A stretch of DNA of 64,000 nt from Polynucleobacter meluiroseus (GCF_900205755.1 NZ_OANS01000005.1:62001-126000), one strand, 5' to 3'; shown: positions 48,786 to 58,467, counted from the first letter of the stretch. Notes: a model not told the origin generated them from the sequence alone. Numbers and translations are program-made.

Positions 48786-48815
48786 GAGGATGTTGAGCTA
48801 ACGCTCTGCATCCTC
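48786..48815 (+). promoter_or_regulatory. pstS-pstC intergenic hairpin
   Basis: GAGGATGT (48786-48793) pairs with GCATCCTC (48808-48815), and GAGC (48795-48798) with GCTC (48803-48806), with a single T-T mismatch between the two stems and the loop TAAC. No T tract follows. Such stems after the first gene of pst operons are thought to block 3' exonucleases or attenuate read-through; here it may raise PstS over the membrane subunits. Confidence 0.7.
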
Positions 48816-48836
48816 TATCAATTCGTAGAGCCCTTC

Positions 48837-49826
48837 ATGTTAGAGAATATTCTCCAAGCTGGTCAATTACCTCCTGCTGCCGCGCAAATTGCCAAACGTC
48901 AACATTTTCGTGATCTGATCTTTAAATCCACGACGCAGTTTTTTGCTGTATTGGTTTTGCTGGTCCTTTTGGGGATATTGCTCTTGCTGTTCTATGACGC
49001 ACTGCCTGCATTGCGCCATTTTGGATTGCAGTTTTACTGGACAGTAGAGTGGGACGTAGTCAATGATGAGTTTGGTGGATTAATTGCGATTTACGGTACT
49101 ATCGTTACCGCGGTGATTGCCCTTCTGATCGCAGTTCCATTAAGTTTTGGTATTGCCGTATTTCTTACTGAGATGTGCCCATCTGTTTTACGTCGCCCCC
49201 TAGGTATTGCAGTGGAATTGCTCGCTGCTATCCCCTCTATTATTTATGGCATGTTTGGTCTATTTGTCTTTGCGCCCATTTTTGCTGAGTATGTGCAACC
49301 TGCATTGGCATCAACCTTGGGCCAAATCCCTGGTATTGGGATCTTATTTTCAGGTGCCATGAATGGCATTGGTATTTTGTGCGCTTCTCTGATTTTGGCG
49401 ATTATGATTTTGCCTTTTATTACTTCAGTGATGCGAGACGTTTTTGCTGTTGTACCACCTATGCTCAAAGAGTCAGCATATGGTATTGGCTGTAACACTT
49501 GGGAGGTTGTGAGTAATGTCGTGCTCCCCTATACCAAGACTGGTGTCATCGGCGGAATTATGTTGGGCTTGGGCCGTGCACTGGGCGAGACAATGGCAGT
49601 GACCTTTGTGATTGGTAATGCCAACCGCATTTTTCCATCCTTATTTGCCCCGGGAAATTCCATCGCTTCTACGCTGGCCAATCAATTTGGTGAGGCTGAG
49701 CCTGGTCTGCATTACTCCTCGTTATTCGCGCTCGGCTTGGCTTTGTTTGTTATTACTTTTGTCGTTTTAAGTTTGGCTAAGCTATTACTAATGCGTATGG
49801 AAGCCAAACAAGGACTCAAAACATGA
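48837..49826 (+). CDS. pstC: Phosphate ABC transporter permease PstC
   Basis: Inner-membrane permease of 329 residues, six transmembrane helices preceded by a cytoplasmic N-terminal extension. The ABC-coupling loop EAA is seen in [50 protein letters not shown]. The family's periplasmic region between TM1 and TM2 holds [20 protein letters not shown] 48837 has GTAGAG upstream. Overlaps pstA by ATGA. Confidence 0.95.
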   Translation: MLENILQAGQLPPAAAQIAKRQHFRDLIFKSTTQFFAVLVLLVLLGILLLLFYDALPALRHFGLQFYWTVEWDVVNDEFGGLIAIYGTIVTAVIALLIAVPLSFGIAVFLTEMCPSVLRRPLGIAVELLAAIPSIIYGMFGLFVFAPIFAEYVQPALASTLGQIPGIGILFSGAMNGIGILCASLILAIMILPFITSVMRDVFAVVPPMLKESAYGIGCNTWEVVSNVVLPYTKTGVIGGIMLGLGRALGETMAVTFVIGNANRIFPSLFAPGNSIASTLANQFGEAEPGLHYSSLFALGLALFVITFVVLSLAKLLLMRMEAKQGLKT

Positions 49827-50692
49827 TGAATATGCCTAGTCACTTTAATAGCAGCTTATTTCAGAAGCGCAAGCGTCAAAACTTATTTGGCTTGACTATC
49901 TCTATGATTGCGATGGCAATCGGCATGTTCTTCCTATTTTGGATTTTATCGGTTCTTTTTATCAAGGGTTTCTCGGCAATATCTATAGATACTTTTATTC
50001 AAAGTACGCCTGGTCCAGGGTCTGAAGGTGGCGGTTTGGCGAATGCCATTGTCGGTAGCTTAATGCTCGTATTTTTTTGTACCATCATTGGCACGCCAAT
50101 CGGCATCTTGGCGGGTATTTACCTCTCTGAGTATGGCAAGAAGAATTTGATGGCTGAAGTAACACGCTTTGTTATTGACATCATGTTGTCCGCCCCATCG
50201 ATCGTTATCGGTTTGTTTGTCTACGCCTTTGTGATTGCTCCTGGTAAGCACTTTTCAGGTTGGGCCGGAAGCTTGGCTTTAGCTTTGATTGCGATTCCTG
50301 TGGTGGTGCGCACTACAGAAAATATGTTGTCTTTAGTGCCCATTCGTTTACGTGAGGCAGCCTTTGCATTGGGCGCACCCAAGTGGAAAGTCAATTTGCA
50401 GGTCACCTTAAAGGCGGCGCAAAGTGGGGTAATTACTGGTGTGCTCTTGGCGGTTGCACGTGTTAGTGGTGAGACTGCCCCATTGCTATTTACCGCATTA
50501 AACAACCAGTTCTTCTCTTGGAAGATGAACGGCCCAATGGCTAACTTACCGATGGTTATTTTCCAATTTGCCTTGAGTCCTTATGATAACTGGGTCGACT
50601 TAGCATGGGTAGGCGCTCTGTTAATTACTTGTACAGTACTTGGTTTAAATATTACGGCCCGCATATTTTTGCGCGATAAATCTAAGAGATAA
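49823..50692 (+). CDS. pstA: Phosphate ABC transporter permease PstA
   Basis: Second permease subunit, 289 residues with six hydrophobic segments. [24 protein letters not shown] is a family stretch, and the EAA loop is [51 protein letters not shown]. Translation begins at ATG 49823, overlapping the pstC stop. Followed after 23 bases by pstB. Confidence 0.95.
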   Translation: MMNMPSHFNSSLFQKRKRQNLFGLTISMIAMAIGMFFLFWILSVLFIKGFSAISIDTFIQSTPGPGSEGGGLANAIVGSLMLVFFCTIIGTPIGILAGIYLSEYGKKNLMAEVTRFVIDIMLSAPSIVIGLFVYAFVIAPGKHFSGWAGSLALALIAIPVVVRTTENMLSLVPIRLREAAFALGAPKWKVNLQVTLKAAQSGVITGVLLAVARVSGETAPLLFTALNNQFFSWKMNGPMANLPMVIFQFALSPYDNWVDLAWVGALLITCTVLGLNITARIFLRDKSKR

Positions 50693-50715
50693 GTGAACAT
50701 ACTGAAAGACGTATT

Positions 50716-51534
50716 ATGAATATGATTGCACAGAGTAGTATCAATATAGAGATCGAAGTCATCAGTGAAACTTCAGTGTTGAAAAATGCTATAGAAATTC
50801 GGAACATGAATTTCTATTACGGCAAATTTCAGGGTCTGAAAGATATCAATCTGAACATCGCCGAAAAGAAAGTGACGGCTTTCATTGGACCATCTGGTTG
50901 TGGTAAGTCCACCTTATTGCGCACCCTCAATCGGATGTATGACCTCTACCCAGGTCAACATGCCGAAGGTGAGATCAACTTCTACGGCAAAAATATTCTT
51001 GATAAAGATCAAGACCTCAATTTGTTGCGTTATCAAATTGGTATGGTGTTTCAGTCACCTACACCATTTCCAATGTCTATTTATGACAACATTGCCTTTG
51101 GTGTGCGCCTCTATGAAAAGCTTTCTCATTCCGAGATGAATGATCGTGTTGAATGGGCGCTAAATAAAGCTGCCCTGTGGAACGAAGTTAAGGACAAACT
51201 GGGTCAGAGCGGTTTATCTCTATCCGGCGGTCAGCAGCAACGACTTTGTATTGCTAGGGGTGTAGCTGTCAGACCATCTATTTTGCTTTTAGATGAGCCA
51301 ACCTCAGCTTTGGATCCTATTTCTACTGGTAAGATTGAAGAACTGGTGAATGAGCTCAAGCAGGATTACACGATTGCTATCGTGACCCATAACATGCAGC
51401 AAGCTGCGCGCGTTTCTGATTTCACGGCTTACATGTACCTAGGTCAGATGGTTGAATTTGGCAAGACTGATGAAATTTTCATCAAGCCCCAGAAAAAAGA
51501 AACAGAAGACTACATTACAGGCCGTTTCGGTTAA
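50716..51534 (+). CDS. pstB: Phosphate ABC transporter ATP-binding protein PstB
   Basis: ATPase of the Pst importer, 272 residues. Walker [11 protein letters not shown]-loop [21 protein letters not shown], signature [14 protein letters not shown], Walker [15 protein letters not shown] and the switch histidine THNMQQA are all intact. An N-terminal extension of about 25 residues precedes the core ([21 protein letters not shown]). Complete and probably functional; 12 bases before phoU. Confidence 0.97.
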   Translation: MNMIAQSSINIEIEVISETSVLKNAIEIRNMNFYYGKFQGLKDINLNIAEKKVTAFIGPSGCGKSTLLRTLNRMYDLYPGQHAEGEINFYGKNILDKDQDLNLLRYQIGMVFQSPTPFPMSIYDNIAFGVRLYEKLSHSEMNDRVEWALNKAALWNEVKDKLGQSGLSLSGGQQQRLCIARGVAVRPSILLLDEPTSALDPISTGKIEELVNELKQDYTIAIVTHNMQQAARVSDFTAYMYLGQMVEFGKTDEIFIKPQKKETEDYITGRFG

Positions 51535-51546
51535 TAGGACTACACA

Positions 51547-52254
51547 ATGCCAGATCAACACTTATCCTCGCAATTTGATTCAGACTTAAATTCGCTCTGC
51601 AGCAAGCTTCTTGAAATGGGCGGCTTGGTAGAGGCGCAAATTACCGTGGCCTTGCAAGGCTTTTCACAAATGGACACTGAGCTGTGTGACGTAGTGATTG
51701 AACGTGAGCGCAGAGTCAATGAGCTTGAAGTAGAGATCGATTCTGATTGCGCAGAGGTTATTGCACGTCGTCAGCCAACTGCTCGCGATCTTCGTCTCGT
51801 CATGGCTGTTTCTAAAGCAATTACCAATCTTGAAAGAGCGGGCGATGAGGCAGAGCGGGTTGCTAAAAGAACCAAGCGTTTGATCTCAGATGGTATTTTG
51901 AACAGAATCAATATTGCTGAAATTCGTTTATCGGGTCAAATGGCCGTGACTTTGCTACGCAGAAGTCTTGATTCTTTTGCACGCTTAGATGCTGTAGCGG
52001 CTGCTCAAGTGGTTAAAGAAGATCGTCAGCTGGATGAGGAATTTCAATCTTTCGTGCGTCTTTTGGTCACTTACATGATGGAAGATCCACGTCTAATTTC
52101 TACAGGCTTGGATATGCTGTCGATTGCTAAAGCCATTGAGCGCATCGGTGATCACTCCAAAAATATTGCCGAGTTTGTGATTTATGTTGCCAAAGGTGCT
52201 GACGTGCGCCATATTCCACAAGAAGACTTGGAACGCGAAGCTAATAAGCAATAA
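51547..52254 (+). CDS. phoU: Phosphate signalling/uptake regulator PhoU
   Basis: Two three-helix bundles that connect Pst activity to the PhoR kinase and repress the Pho regulon at high phosphate. The metal-binding helices are recognisable: VIERERRVNELEVEIDSD, RDLRLVMAVSKAITNLERAGDEAERVAKR and the second repeat, with DMLSIAKAIERIGDHSKNIAEFV. 235 residues. ATG 51547 lies 12 bases after pstB; 37 bases separate it from phoB. Confidence 0.95.
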   Translation: MPDQHLSSQFDSDLNSLCSKLLEMGGLVEAQITVALQGFSQMDTELCDVVIERERRVNELEVEIDSDCAEVIARRQPTARDLRLVMAVSKAITNLERAGDEAERVAKRTKRLISDGILNRINIAEIRLSGQMAVTLLRRSLDSFARLDAVAAAQVVKEDRQLDEEFQSFVRLLVTYMMEDPRLISTGLDMLSIAKAIERIGDHSKNIAEFVIYVAKGADVRHIPQEDLEREANKQ

Positions 52255-52291
52255 GTTATTTAGATCTTAGCTTAATGAACAACTTTTTTTT

Positions 52292-53008
52292 ATGAGCCAC
52301 CGGATACTCATCGTTGAGGATGAGCCCTCCATTGCAGAATTATTAGCAATCAACCTGTCTCACGCTGGTTACGAAGTTGATCGGGCTTTTCAGGCTGATG
52401 AAGCTGCGGCGATGATGCGCTTAAATCCTCCGCATCTCTTAATTCTGGATTGGATGCTGCCTGGTAAATCAGGCGTGCAGTTTTCTAAGGAGTTGCGCGC
52501 CAACCCTAAGACGCAATCCTTGCCAATCATTATGTTGACCGCAAAAAGTGATGAGTTGGACAAAATTCAGGGTCTTGATGCAGGTGCTGACGATTACGTT
52601 ACTAAGCCATTTTCACCAAAAGAGCTAATTGCTCGGGTGAAAGCCTTGTTGCGCAGACAGGGGGCTATTGTGGTGGATCAGCCTTTGCTGACTGTGGGCC
52701 CAATCATGATTGATTCTCTTGCACACCGAGTTACTGCGGTTTGGCAGGACAAAGAGTCAGAGACCATTACTTTAGGGCCAACCGAATATCGTTTACTGGA
52801 GTTTTTGATGCTCAATGCTGAGCGCGTTCACTCCCGTACGCAATTGCTTGATCAGGTTTGGGGTAATGATGTGTATATCGAAGAACGTACGGTAGATGTC
52901 CACATTAAACGCCTCAGAGCGGCGCTGGCGAAAGCTGGATGTGAACGTTATATCGAGACAGTGCGCGGCAGTGGATATCGCCTTACTAAGAGCCCGGCAC
53001 CCAATTAA
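52292..53008 (+). CDS. phoB: Phosphate regulon response regulator PhoB
   Basis: OmpR-family two-component transcription factor, 238 residues. Receiver: acidic pocket VEDEPS, phosphoacceptor Asp in LILDWMLPG, T in MLTAKSD, K in YVTKPFSPKE. DNA-binding winged helix: TLGPTEYRLLEFLMLNAERVHSRTQLLDQVWG and YIEERTVDVHIKRLRAAL. It would bind the 11-bp repeats found upstream of pstS, the alkaline phosphatase and the second pstS. ATG 52292 lies after a T run with no clear ribosome binding site. Followed by phoR. Confidence 0.96.
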   Translation: MSHRILIVEDEPSIAELLAINLSHAGYEVDRAFQADEAAAMMRLNPPHLLILDWMLPGKSGVQFSKELRANPKTQSLPIIMLTAKSDELDKIQGLDAGADDYVTKPFSPKELIARVKALLRRQGAIVVDQPLLTVGPIMIDSLAHRVTAVWQDKESETITLGPTEYRLLEFLMLNAERVHSRTQLLDQVWGNDVYIEERTVDVHIKRLRAALAKAGCERYIETVRGSGYRLTKSPAPN

Positions 53009-53056
53009 GTTCTGATCTTTCCTGCTAGGGAAACGAGATGGACTAGTATTATTCCC

Positions 53057-54376
53057 ATGATTTCTGTCCTTTTTCGCTTTATCCTCATTTTTAGCCTTGC
53101 TGTTTTGGCAGCCTACATTGCGTTTGTACTGATTAGCCCTGTTACTGCTTTGGTTGCCAGCCTGGGAATTTTAGGGGCGGCACTTGCTTATGCCTATTTC
53201 AACCTCTATAAAATTCAATACTTTCTGCGGCAAAATGCGATTGGTGAAACGCCAGAGATGGGTGGCTTGTGGGAAGGGTTGATCCATCGTCTGAAGCGCC
53301 AATTTAGAGATCTGCATGAACAAGTTCGCTCAGCCCGTCAGGAGCATGAGCACTTTATTCAAGCTTTTCAGGCGTCACCTAATGGCGTCATCATGCTCGA
53401 TAAAGAAGATAAGATCGAATGGTGTAACGGCATTGCAGAATCATTTTTTGGTTTAAATTTCAAACGCGATACTCTGCAAAGAGTGCATTACCTGATTCGC
53501 CGCCCAGAATTTTTAGATTACCTCACGAAGCGCCAATTTTTAGAGCCTTTGATCATTGAGGGTATGGGTCCCCAGGCCAACTTAACCTTGATGGTGCAAT
53601 TATTTCCGTTTGGAGATAGCTTACATCTTTTGCTTGCACAAGACATCACCAATCTACGCAGAACAGAGGCCATGCGCAGGGACTTTGTTGCAAATGTCTC
53701 GCATGAGATGCGCACCCCTCTCACCGTAATGATGGGCTTTCTTGAGACGGTACAAACGCTTGATTTAGAGCCTAAAAAAAGAGATGAGTACTTTGACATG
53801 ATGATGGATCAGGCCATGAGGATGAAAAGTCTTGTGGAGGATCTATTAGCCCTTGCCAATCTAGAGGCCAACCTATTGCCAGCACCTTTAGTATCGGTAC
53901 AGATGCGCAGTGTCATTGGTATAGTTGAAAGTGATGCAAAAGCGCTATCTAGGGGTAGGCAGCGGATTCATTGCAAGATAGATGCTAGTAAAAATGTACT
54001 AGGCGAAGAACGTGAACTCAGCTCCGCCTTTTTAAATCTAGTAAGTAATGCCGTTCGCTACACGCCCCAAGGCGGCGAGATAGCTATTCGCTGGAAGGTC
54101 AATGAACGGGGTGAGGGTGAGTTCTCAGTGACAGATTCTGGCCCTGGAATAGCTCCAGAGCATTTACCACGGCTGACAGAGCGCTTTTATCGTATTGATC
54201 GCAGTCGTTCACGCGAAACCGGCGGAACTGGTCTAGGCTTAGCGATTGTGAAGCATATTGCCAATCGTCATCAGGCACAAGTATTAATTGAAAGTACTTA
54301 TGGCAAAGGCAGTAAATTTACTTTATTGATACCACCAGAAAGAATTCAATTTATCAAGCCACCCATTAATCATTAG
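53057..54376 (+). CDS. phoR: Phosphate regulon sensor kinase PhoR
   Basis: Membrane histidine kinase of 439 residues. Two closely spaced N-terminal transmembrane helices (residues about 3-50) without a large periplasmic domain, a PAS domain (ALQASPNGVIMLD-like, here AFQASPNGVIMLDKEDKIEWCN), then HisKA with the H box FVANVSHEMRTPLTVMMGFLET, and HATPase with N box SSAFLNLVSNAVRYTP, G1 DSGPGIAPEH and G2 GGTGLGLAIVKHI. That layout is the PhoR type that senses through PhoU/Pst. ATG 53057 has no good Shine-Dalgarno and a TATTAT ends 4 nt upstream. Confidence 0.95.
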   Translation: MISVLFRFILIFSLAVLAAYIAFVLISPVTALVASLGILGAALAYAYFNLYKIQYFLRQNAIGETPEMGGLWEGLIHRLKRQFRDLHEQVRSARQEHEHFIQAFQASPNGVIMLDKEDKIEWCNGIAESFFGLNFKRDTLQRVHYLIRRPEFLDYLTKRQFLEPLIIEGMGPQANLTLMVQLFPFGDSLHLLLAQDITNLRRTEAMRRDFVANVSHEMRTPLTVMMGFLETVQTLDLEPKKRDEYFDMMMDQAMRMKSLVEDLLALANLEANLLPAPLVSVQMRSVIGIVESDAKALSRGRQRIHCKIDASKNVLGEERELSSAFLNLVSNAVRYTPQGGEIAIRWKVNERGEGEFSVTDSGPGIAPEHLPRLTERFYRIDRSRSRETGGTGLGLAIVKHIANRHQAQVLIESTYGKGSKFTLLIPPERIQFIKPPINH

Positions 54377-54387
54377 ATCGAGAAGCC

Positions 54388-54788
54388 ATGGAAACCCATC
54401 TCCCTCATGAAATTGCAGAGCATCCCATAAACATGCTGAGCATTTAAAAAATAAAGCTGCCTTAACGATTTCCATTCTGGCTATGTTGCTAGCGATTGCA
54501 ACCGTCATGGGCAATCTCGCTGGAAAAGATGCCATGAAAAATAATATTATGGCATCCAATGCTTGTGGTTTCTATCAAGCCAAATCGATTCGTCAAACAG
54601 AATATAAGTTAGCCAGAGCAAATCTAGAGCTGGAATTAATTAAACAGCCTAACTTAGCACCAGCGGTAAAAGAGGCTTATCAACAGAAAATTGATGCTTA
54701 CAAGAAAAACGAAGAGCGATATGAGCCAGAGCCAGAAACTGGCGAAGGCAAAAATGGTGCAAACTTCTATCTGCTTTTATTTGCGTAG
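54388..54788 (+). pseudogene. Decayed DUF4337-like membrane protein gene
   Basis: Frame 1 from ATG 54388 (AGAAG upstream) reads METHLPHEIAEHP and then stops at 54445. The next frame, open across the same place, continues with HKHAEHLKNKAALTISILA and MLLAIATVMGNLAGKDAMKN... NACGFYQAKSIRQTEYKLA, a DUF4337-type sequence (helix plus YYQAKSI-like motif). Adding one base in the CCC at 54424-54426 restores EHPHKHAEH and joins the two. The 3' end is also short: it stops at 54788, overlapping the convergent mgtC end, without the second membrane segment expected of DUF4337. Either a pseudogene or a homopolymer sequencing error plus truncation. Confidence 0.6.
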
Positions 54789-55256
54789 GTCGTCACTTTT
54801 TAGTTCAGTTTCTGCTTGATGGGTAAAGCGGTGCGCAAGTTGCTTCTCGATGAATCCGCCCAGCACGATAATCAAAATAGTGAGGCTCAATGCAGTTAAC
54901 CCAAGCGTAAACTGACCAGCCCCAAACGCTGCCCCGAAAAGCGCAACGGCCCAAAGACTGGCTGCCGTGGTTAAACCATGGGTACGGTTTGTGCTGCCGG
55001 ACTGCACGATCACGCCAGCACCCAAAAAACCAATTCCTGTAAGTAGGCCTTGCAGAACGCGGCTTGCTGATTGTGCATTATCTTGTGGAAAGTCCGCTAC
55101 GAGCAGGATAGCTGTCGCCGCACCGATAGCCACTAAAGAATGCGTTCTAATCCCGGCGGATTTATGGTGTAGCCAGCGATTTAGCCCAAGTACTACACCT
55201 GCAAATAGCGCTAACAAGAGGCGCGGCACTATAAAAGCGAGTAATTCCATATCCAT
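54777..55256 (-). CDS. MgtC/SapB family membrane protein (short form)
   Basis: Integral membrane protein of 159 residues with about five hydrophobic segments. Conserved MgtC motifs: [50 protein letters not shown] and HGLTTAASLWAVALFG. It lacks the C-terminal ACT-like domain of longer MgtC proteins. Known members affect magnesium-limited growth and, in Salmonella, phosphate uptake. The start may be ATG 55256 or 55250. Divergent from the alkaline phosphatase and 12 bases overlapping the DUF4337 remnant. Confidence 0.85.
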   Translation of the reverse strand: MDMELLAFIVPRLLLALFAGVVLGLNRWLHHKSAGIRTHSLVAIGAATAILLVADFPQDNAQSASRVLQGLLTGIGFLGAGVIVQSGSTNRTHGLTTAASLWAVALFGAAFGAGQFTLGLTALSLTILIIVLGGFIEKQLAHRFTHQAETELKSDDLRK

Positions 55257-55294
55257 AGCGTCAATACCTATTTAATAAGTGTCATAACCAAATG

Positions 55295-55328
55295 ATGTCA
55301 TAAATTTGTAACTTGCTTGGGGGATATT
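55295..55328 (+). promoter_or_regulatory. Pho box and -10 of the alkaline phosphatase gene
   Basis: ATGTCATAAATTTGTAAC (55295-55312) matches 15 of 18 PhoB-consensus positions. After 10 nt comes GATATT (55323-55328). A further TGTCATA at 55280-55286 is out of 11-bp phase with this box. Confidence 0.8.
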
Positions 55329-55364
55329 GGCATGATCCTACCCCATTCATTTTGAAGGCTTACC

Positions 55365-57119
55365 ATGCGCATGTCCCGAATTTTAAGTCTCCTTACGGCG
55401 ATTATCGGCTGTATGACGACCCTAGACGGAATTGCGGCAACCATTTACCCAATCGATCAAGCCTCTATTTTAGCGGGCTCAAAATTTGACCTACGCATTG
55501 AATTAGACAATGTCGTGGAGCAAAAATCAATCAAGGCGATGTTGAATGGCCGCCCAATTGATCAGCTCAAATTCTCTGGCACTCAATTTATCCCCTCTGA
55601 GGCGGGCAAGGGGAGTACCTTGATTCTGCGCGATGTGGTGATTGATCAAGTTGCCCGCTATCAACTGAAAGTGAATGCTGGGGCTGAGCAGGCAGAAGTA
55701 TCTTGGGATGTCTATGGTACGGGTCCAGCCAAGGTCAAAAACGTGATCTTGTTTATTGGCGATGGGATGACAATTGCCAATCGAACTGCCGCCAGAGTGT
55801 TATCAAAAGGAATTGTGCAGGGTAAATATCAAAGCGCGCTGTCTTTTGATGACATGCCGCATATGGCCTTGATCGGCACTTCTGGATCTGACTCTTTGAT
55901 TACGGACTCCGCTAATTCCATGAGCGCCTATATGACCGGGCACAAAACGGGTGTAAATGCGATGGGCGTTTATGTCTCGCGTGCGCAAAATACCCTTGAA
56001 CACCCTAAAGTAGAAACGGTTGGCGAGCTGATTAAACGCAAAACCAATAAGTCGCTTGGAATCGTTTCAGACGCCGAGGTGGAGGATGCTACCCCGGCTG
56101 CCGTAGTGGCGCATACCCGCAGACGTACTGACAAACAATACATTGCTGATCAATTATTCGCCAGCAATGCTGAAGTGATTTTAGGTGGCGGCTCAGCCTA
56201 CTTTGTGCCTCAGGGCAGCCCTAATTCCAAACGCAAGGATAACCGAAATCTCGTTGAGCAATTTCAAACCAAGGGGTATGCCGTCGTGGCCACTCGTGAT
56301 GAGTTAGTAGCGGCAGGCAAGAACCCCTCCACCAAAAAGTTATTTGGCAGTTTTCATCCTGACAATATGGATGGCTCCTTGGATCGCTTTATTCTAAAAA
56401 AGAATACCGTGCCACAATACCCGAATCAGCCTGACTTAACAGAGATGACTCAAGCCGCTTTGAATGTCTTGTCAAAGAACCCGAATGGTTTTTTCTTAAT
56501 GGTAGAAGCGGCGCTGATTGATAAATTTAATCATCCTTTGGACTGGGAGCGTGCAGCTTACGACACCATCATGCTCAGTAATGCGGTTCAAGTAGCTAAA
56601 GACTTTGCCAAGACGCATCCCGACACCTTAATTATCGTTACTCCCGATCACACGCATAGCGGCTCGATTTCTGGTGTAGTTGATGACAGCCGACCCGGGC
56701 CTTTACGTGAAAAAGTCGGCGTATATGCGAATGCAGGATATCCAAATTACCCAACAGCAAATAATGCGGGCTACCCAGAAAAAGTGGATGTCTCGAGAAG
56801 GTTGGCTTACTTTTACAGCGCTTACCCCGACCATTTTGAAACCATGCATCCTAAAATGGATGGCACCTTTGTGCCCGCAATTAAAGGTGAGGGCGACGTT
56901 TATATTGCCAACCCTATTTATCAACAATTGCAACATGACGCTATTCATGTAGATGGTAATCTTCCAGCCCGAGCAGACGTGGGCGTGCATAGTGCTGATG
57001 ATGCCGTTTTGACTGCTACCGGTCCTGGATCCGAGCGCTTTAAAGGGTTTATGGACAATACCGAGGTATTTAAGGGGATAGTCAATGCGCTAGGTTTGGC
57101 GCCTACCCCTCTGAAATAA
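55365..57119 (+). CDS. Alkaline phosphatase (PhoA fold)
   Basis: Secreted phosphomonoesterase of 584 residues, longer than E. coli PhoA (471) because an Ig-like N-terminal domain (about residues 25-125) follows the signal peptide (MRMSRILSLLTAIIGCMTTL then GIAA). Catalytic domain: first metal Asp in NVILFIGDGMT, serine nucleophile in TDSANSMSAYMTGHKT, metal ligands in VTPDHTHSG and VGVHSADD. GSFHPDNMD and VEAALIDKFNHPLDWE add the family's other ligands. A Pho box lies 53 bases upstream. The Ser/Asp/His set appears complete. Confidence 0.9.
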   Translation: MRMSRILSLLTAIIGCMTTLDGIAATIYPIDQASILAGSKFDLRIELDNVVEQKSIKAMLNGRPIDQLKFSGTQFIPSEAGKGSTLILRDVVIDQVARYQLKVNAGAEQAEVSWDVYGTGPAKVKNVILFIGDGMTIANRTAARVLSKGIVQGKYQSALSFDDMPHMALIGTSGSDSLITDSANSMSAYMTGHKTGVNAMGVYVSRAQNTLEHPKVETVGELIKRKTNKSLGIVSDAEVEDATPAAVVAHTRRRTDKQYIADQLFASNAEVILGGGSAYFVPQGSPNSKRKDNRNLVEQFQTKGYAVVATRDELVAAGKNPSTKKLFGSFHPDNMDGSLDRFILKKNTVPQYPNQPDLTEMTQAALNVLSKNPNGFFLMVEAALIDKFNHPLDWERAAYDTIMLSNAVQVAKDFAKTHPDTLIIVTPDHTHSGSISGVVDDSRPGPLREKVGVYANAGYPNYPTANNAGYPEKVDVSRRLAYFYSAYPDHFETMHPKMDGTFVPAIKGEGDVYIANPIYQQLQHDAIHVDGNLPARADVGVHSADDAVLTATGPGSERFKGFMDNTEVFKGIVNALGLAPTPLK

Positions 57120-57241
57120 TTAGTAAAAGTCAATATATGCGTAAAGTAATATCTTTACTGTGAGTATTAGAAATCTCACCTCGGCATTTTCGGCTGTTAT
57201 AAAATAACTGACACGCTTGCTACTGGGAAAGAGCCTCAATC

Positions 57242-57436
57242 ATGTCTAAATTCGAGTACAAAGACGCAGTGCGTAAGCTGCAAGAAAAAGGCCATATTGC
57301 TTTGGACGATTTCAAGTCCTTAAGCTACGAGGACTTAGATGAACTCCTTGAAGAGATCAAAAAATGGTGCATCTATGCAAACGGTAAGCCAGATAAGCTA
57401 AAAAAAGAATCAAAGAAAGACAAGAAAAATAAGTAA
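57242..57436 (+). CDS. Small lysine-rich hypothetical protein
   Basis: 64 residues, no recognised family. MSKFEYKDAVRKLQEKG is followed by an acidic stretch (LSYEDLDELLEEIKKW) and a very basic tail ending KKDKKNK. Predicted to be mostly helical and cytoplasmic. ATG 57242 has GAGCCTCAATC upstream. It lies 122 bases after the alkaline phosphatase and converges on the second pstS with 20 bases between the stops. Confidence 0.55.
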   Translation: MSKFEYKDAVRKLQEKGHIALDDFKSLSYEDLDELLEEIKKWCIYANGKPDKLKKESKKDKKNK

Positions 57437-57456
57437 GCCCTTTTTTCTTGTTGTAA

Positions 57457-58467
57457 TTATTGGACCTGCGTCCACACCGATCGTCTGATAAATTCAAAGG
57501 TGCTGGAAGGCAAGGGGACATACTCTAAGTTGCGGGCGATATCTTGACCCTGCCGAAATCCAAAATCAAAAAAACGCATCACCTCGGCGCTTGCGGCGGG
57601 GTCATCCGCATTTTTATAAAGCAGAACAAAAGAGGCTGCGGTAATGGGCCAAGCCTTTTCACCTAATGCGTTCGTAATAAAGGTTGCCATGCCAGGAAAT
57701 TTAGTCCAGTCAGTACCAGTGGATGCGGCCGTGAAAGACTTATCACTAGGAGCAACATAATTGCCACTAGCGTTCATCATCAGCGTATAGCCTAGGTTGT
57801 TCTTTTTCACATAAGCGTACTCTGCATAACCGATCGTATTTTTGATGCGAGCAACGGTTGCAGTGACCCCTTCATTGCCCTTGCCGCCAATTGAACTTAC
57901 CGCTGGCCATTTGACAGTTGGGCCAGAGCCCACCTTGGCTTTCCAGGAGGGGCTAATTTTGGATAGATAGTCTACAAAGATCGCCGTAGTGCCGGATCCG
58001 TCGGCACGGTGCACCACGGTAATCAACTCTTTAGGAAACTTTAGATTGGGATTAAGTTCTTGAATTTGCACATCATCCCAGCGCAAAATCTGCCCCATGA
58101 AAATCTCTGCCAATACAGGGCCCGTCAGACGCAATTGCCCCGGCTGAATGCCAGCCACATTAATAATAGGAACAACCCCGCCAATGATGGCTGGGAACTG
58201 TACCAAGCCCTCACTTTGTAATTCCTCATACTTGAGGGGATAGTCCGAGGCAGCAAAATTGACTGTCTTTTCCTTAATTTGCTTAAGGCCGCCTGAGGAG
58301 CCAATCGATTGATAATTTACCTTAACGCCAGTTTCTGCTTTGTACGCCTCGGCCCATTTTGAATAAAGTGGAAAGGGGAAAGAGGCGCCTGCGCCAGTAA
58401 TATCCACGGCGCCAGCTGGCAACGCGATGATGCAGAGTACTAGCGCTAATGATTGCTTCAAATTCAC
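57457..58467 (-). CDS. pstS: Second PstS-type phosphate-binding protein
   Basis: Periplasmic phosphate-binding protein of 336 residues, a paralogue of the first PstS. Signal peptide ends near LPAGAV; TGAGASFPFPLYSKWAEAYKAETGVKVNYQSIGSSGG, HRADGSGTTAIFVDYLSKI, and GNEGVTATVARIKNTIGYAEYAYV are the phosphate-site segments. GTG 58467 or TTG 58461 (after CAGGTG) may start it. It has its own Pho box but no permease genes, so it should share PstCAB or act as a high-affinity variant. Confidence 0.92.
   Translation of the reverse strand: MNLKQSLALVLCIIALPAGAVDITGAGASFPFPLYSKWAEAYKAETGVKVNYQSIGSSGGLKQIKEKTVNFAASDYPLKYEELQSEGLVQFPAIIGGVVPIINVAGIQPGQLRLTGPVLAEIFMGQILRWDDVQIQELNPNLKFPKELITVVHRADGSGTTAIFVDYLSKISPSWKAKVGSGPTVKWPAVSSIGGKGNEGVTATVARIKNTIGYAEYAYVKKNNLGYTLMMNASGNYVAPSDKSFTAASTGTDWTKFPGMATFITNALGEKAWPITAASFVLLYKNADDPAASAEVMRFFDFGFRQGQDIARNLEYVPLPSSTFEFIRRSVWTQVQ

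Noticed and set aside
55280..55286. Extra TGTCATA upstream of the alkaline phosphatase as a second Pho box
   Set aside because: It has no partner half-site 11 bp away and stands 16 bp from the main box, out of phase.
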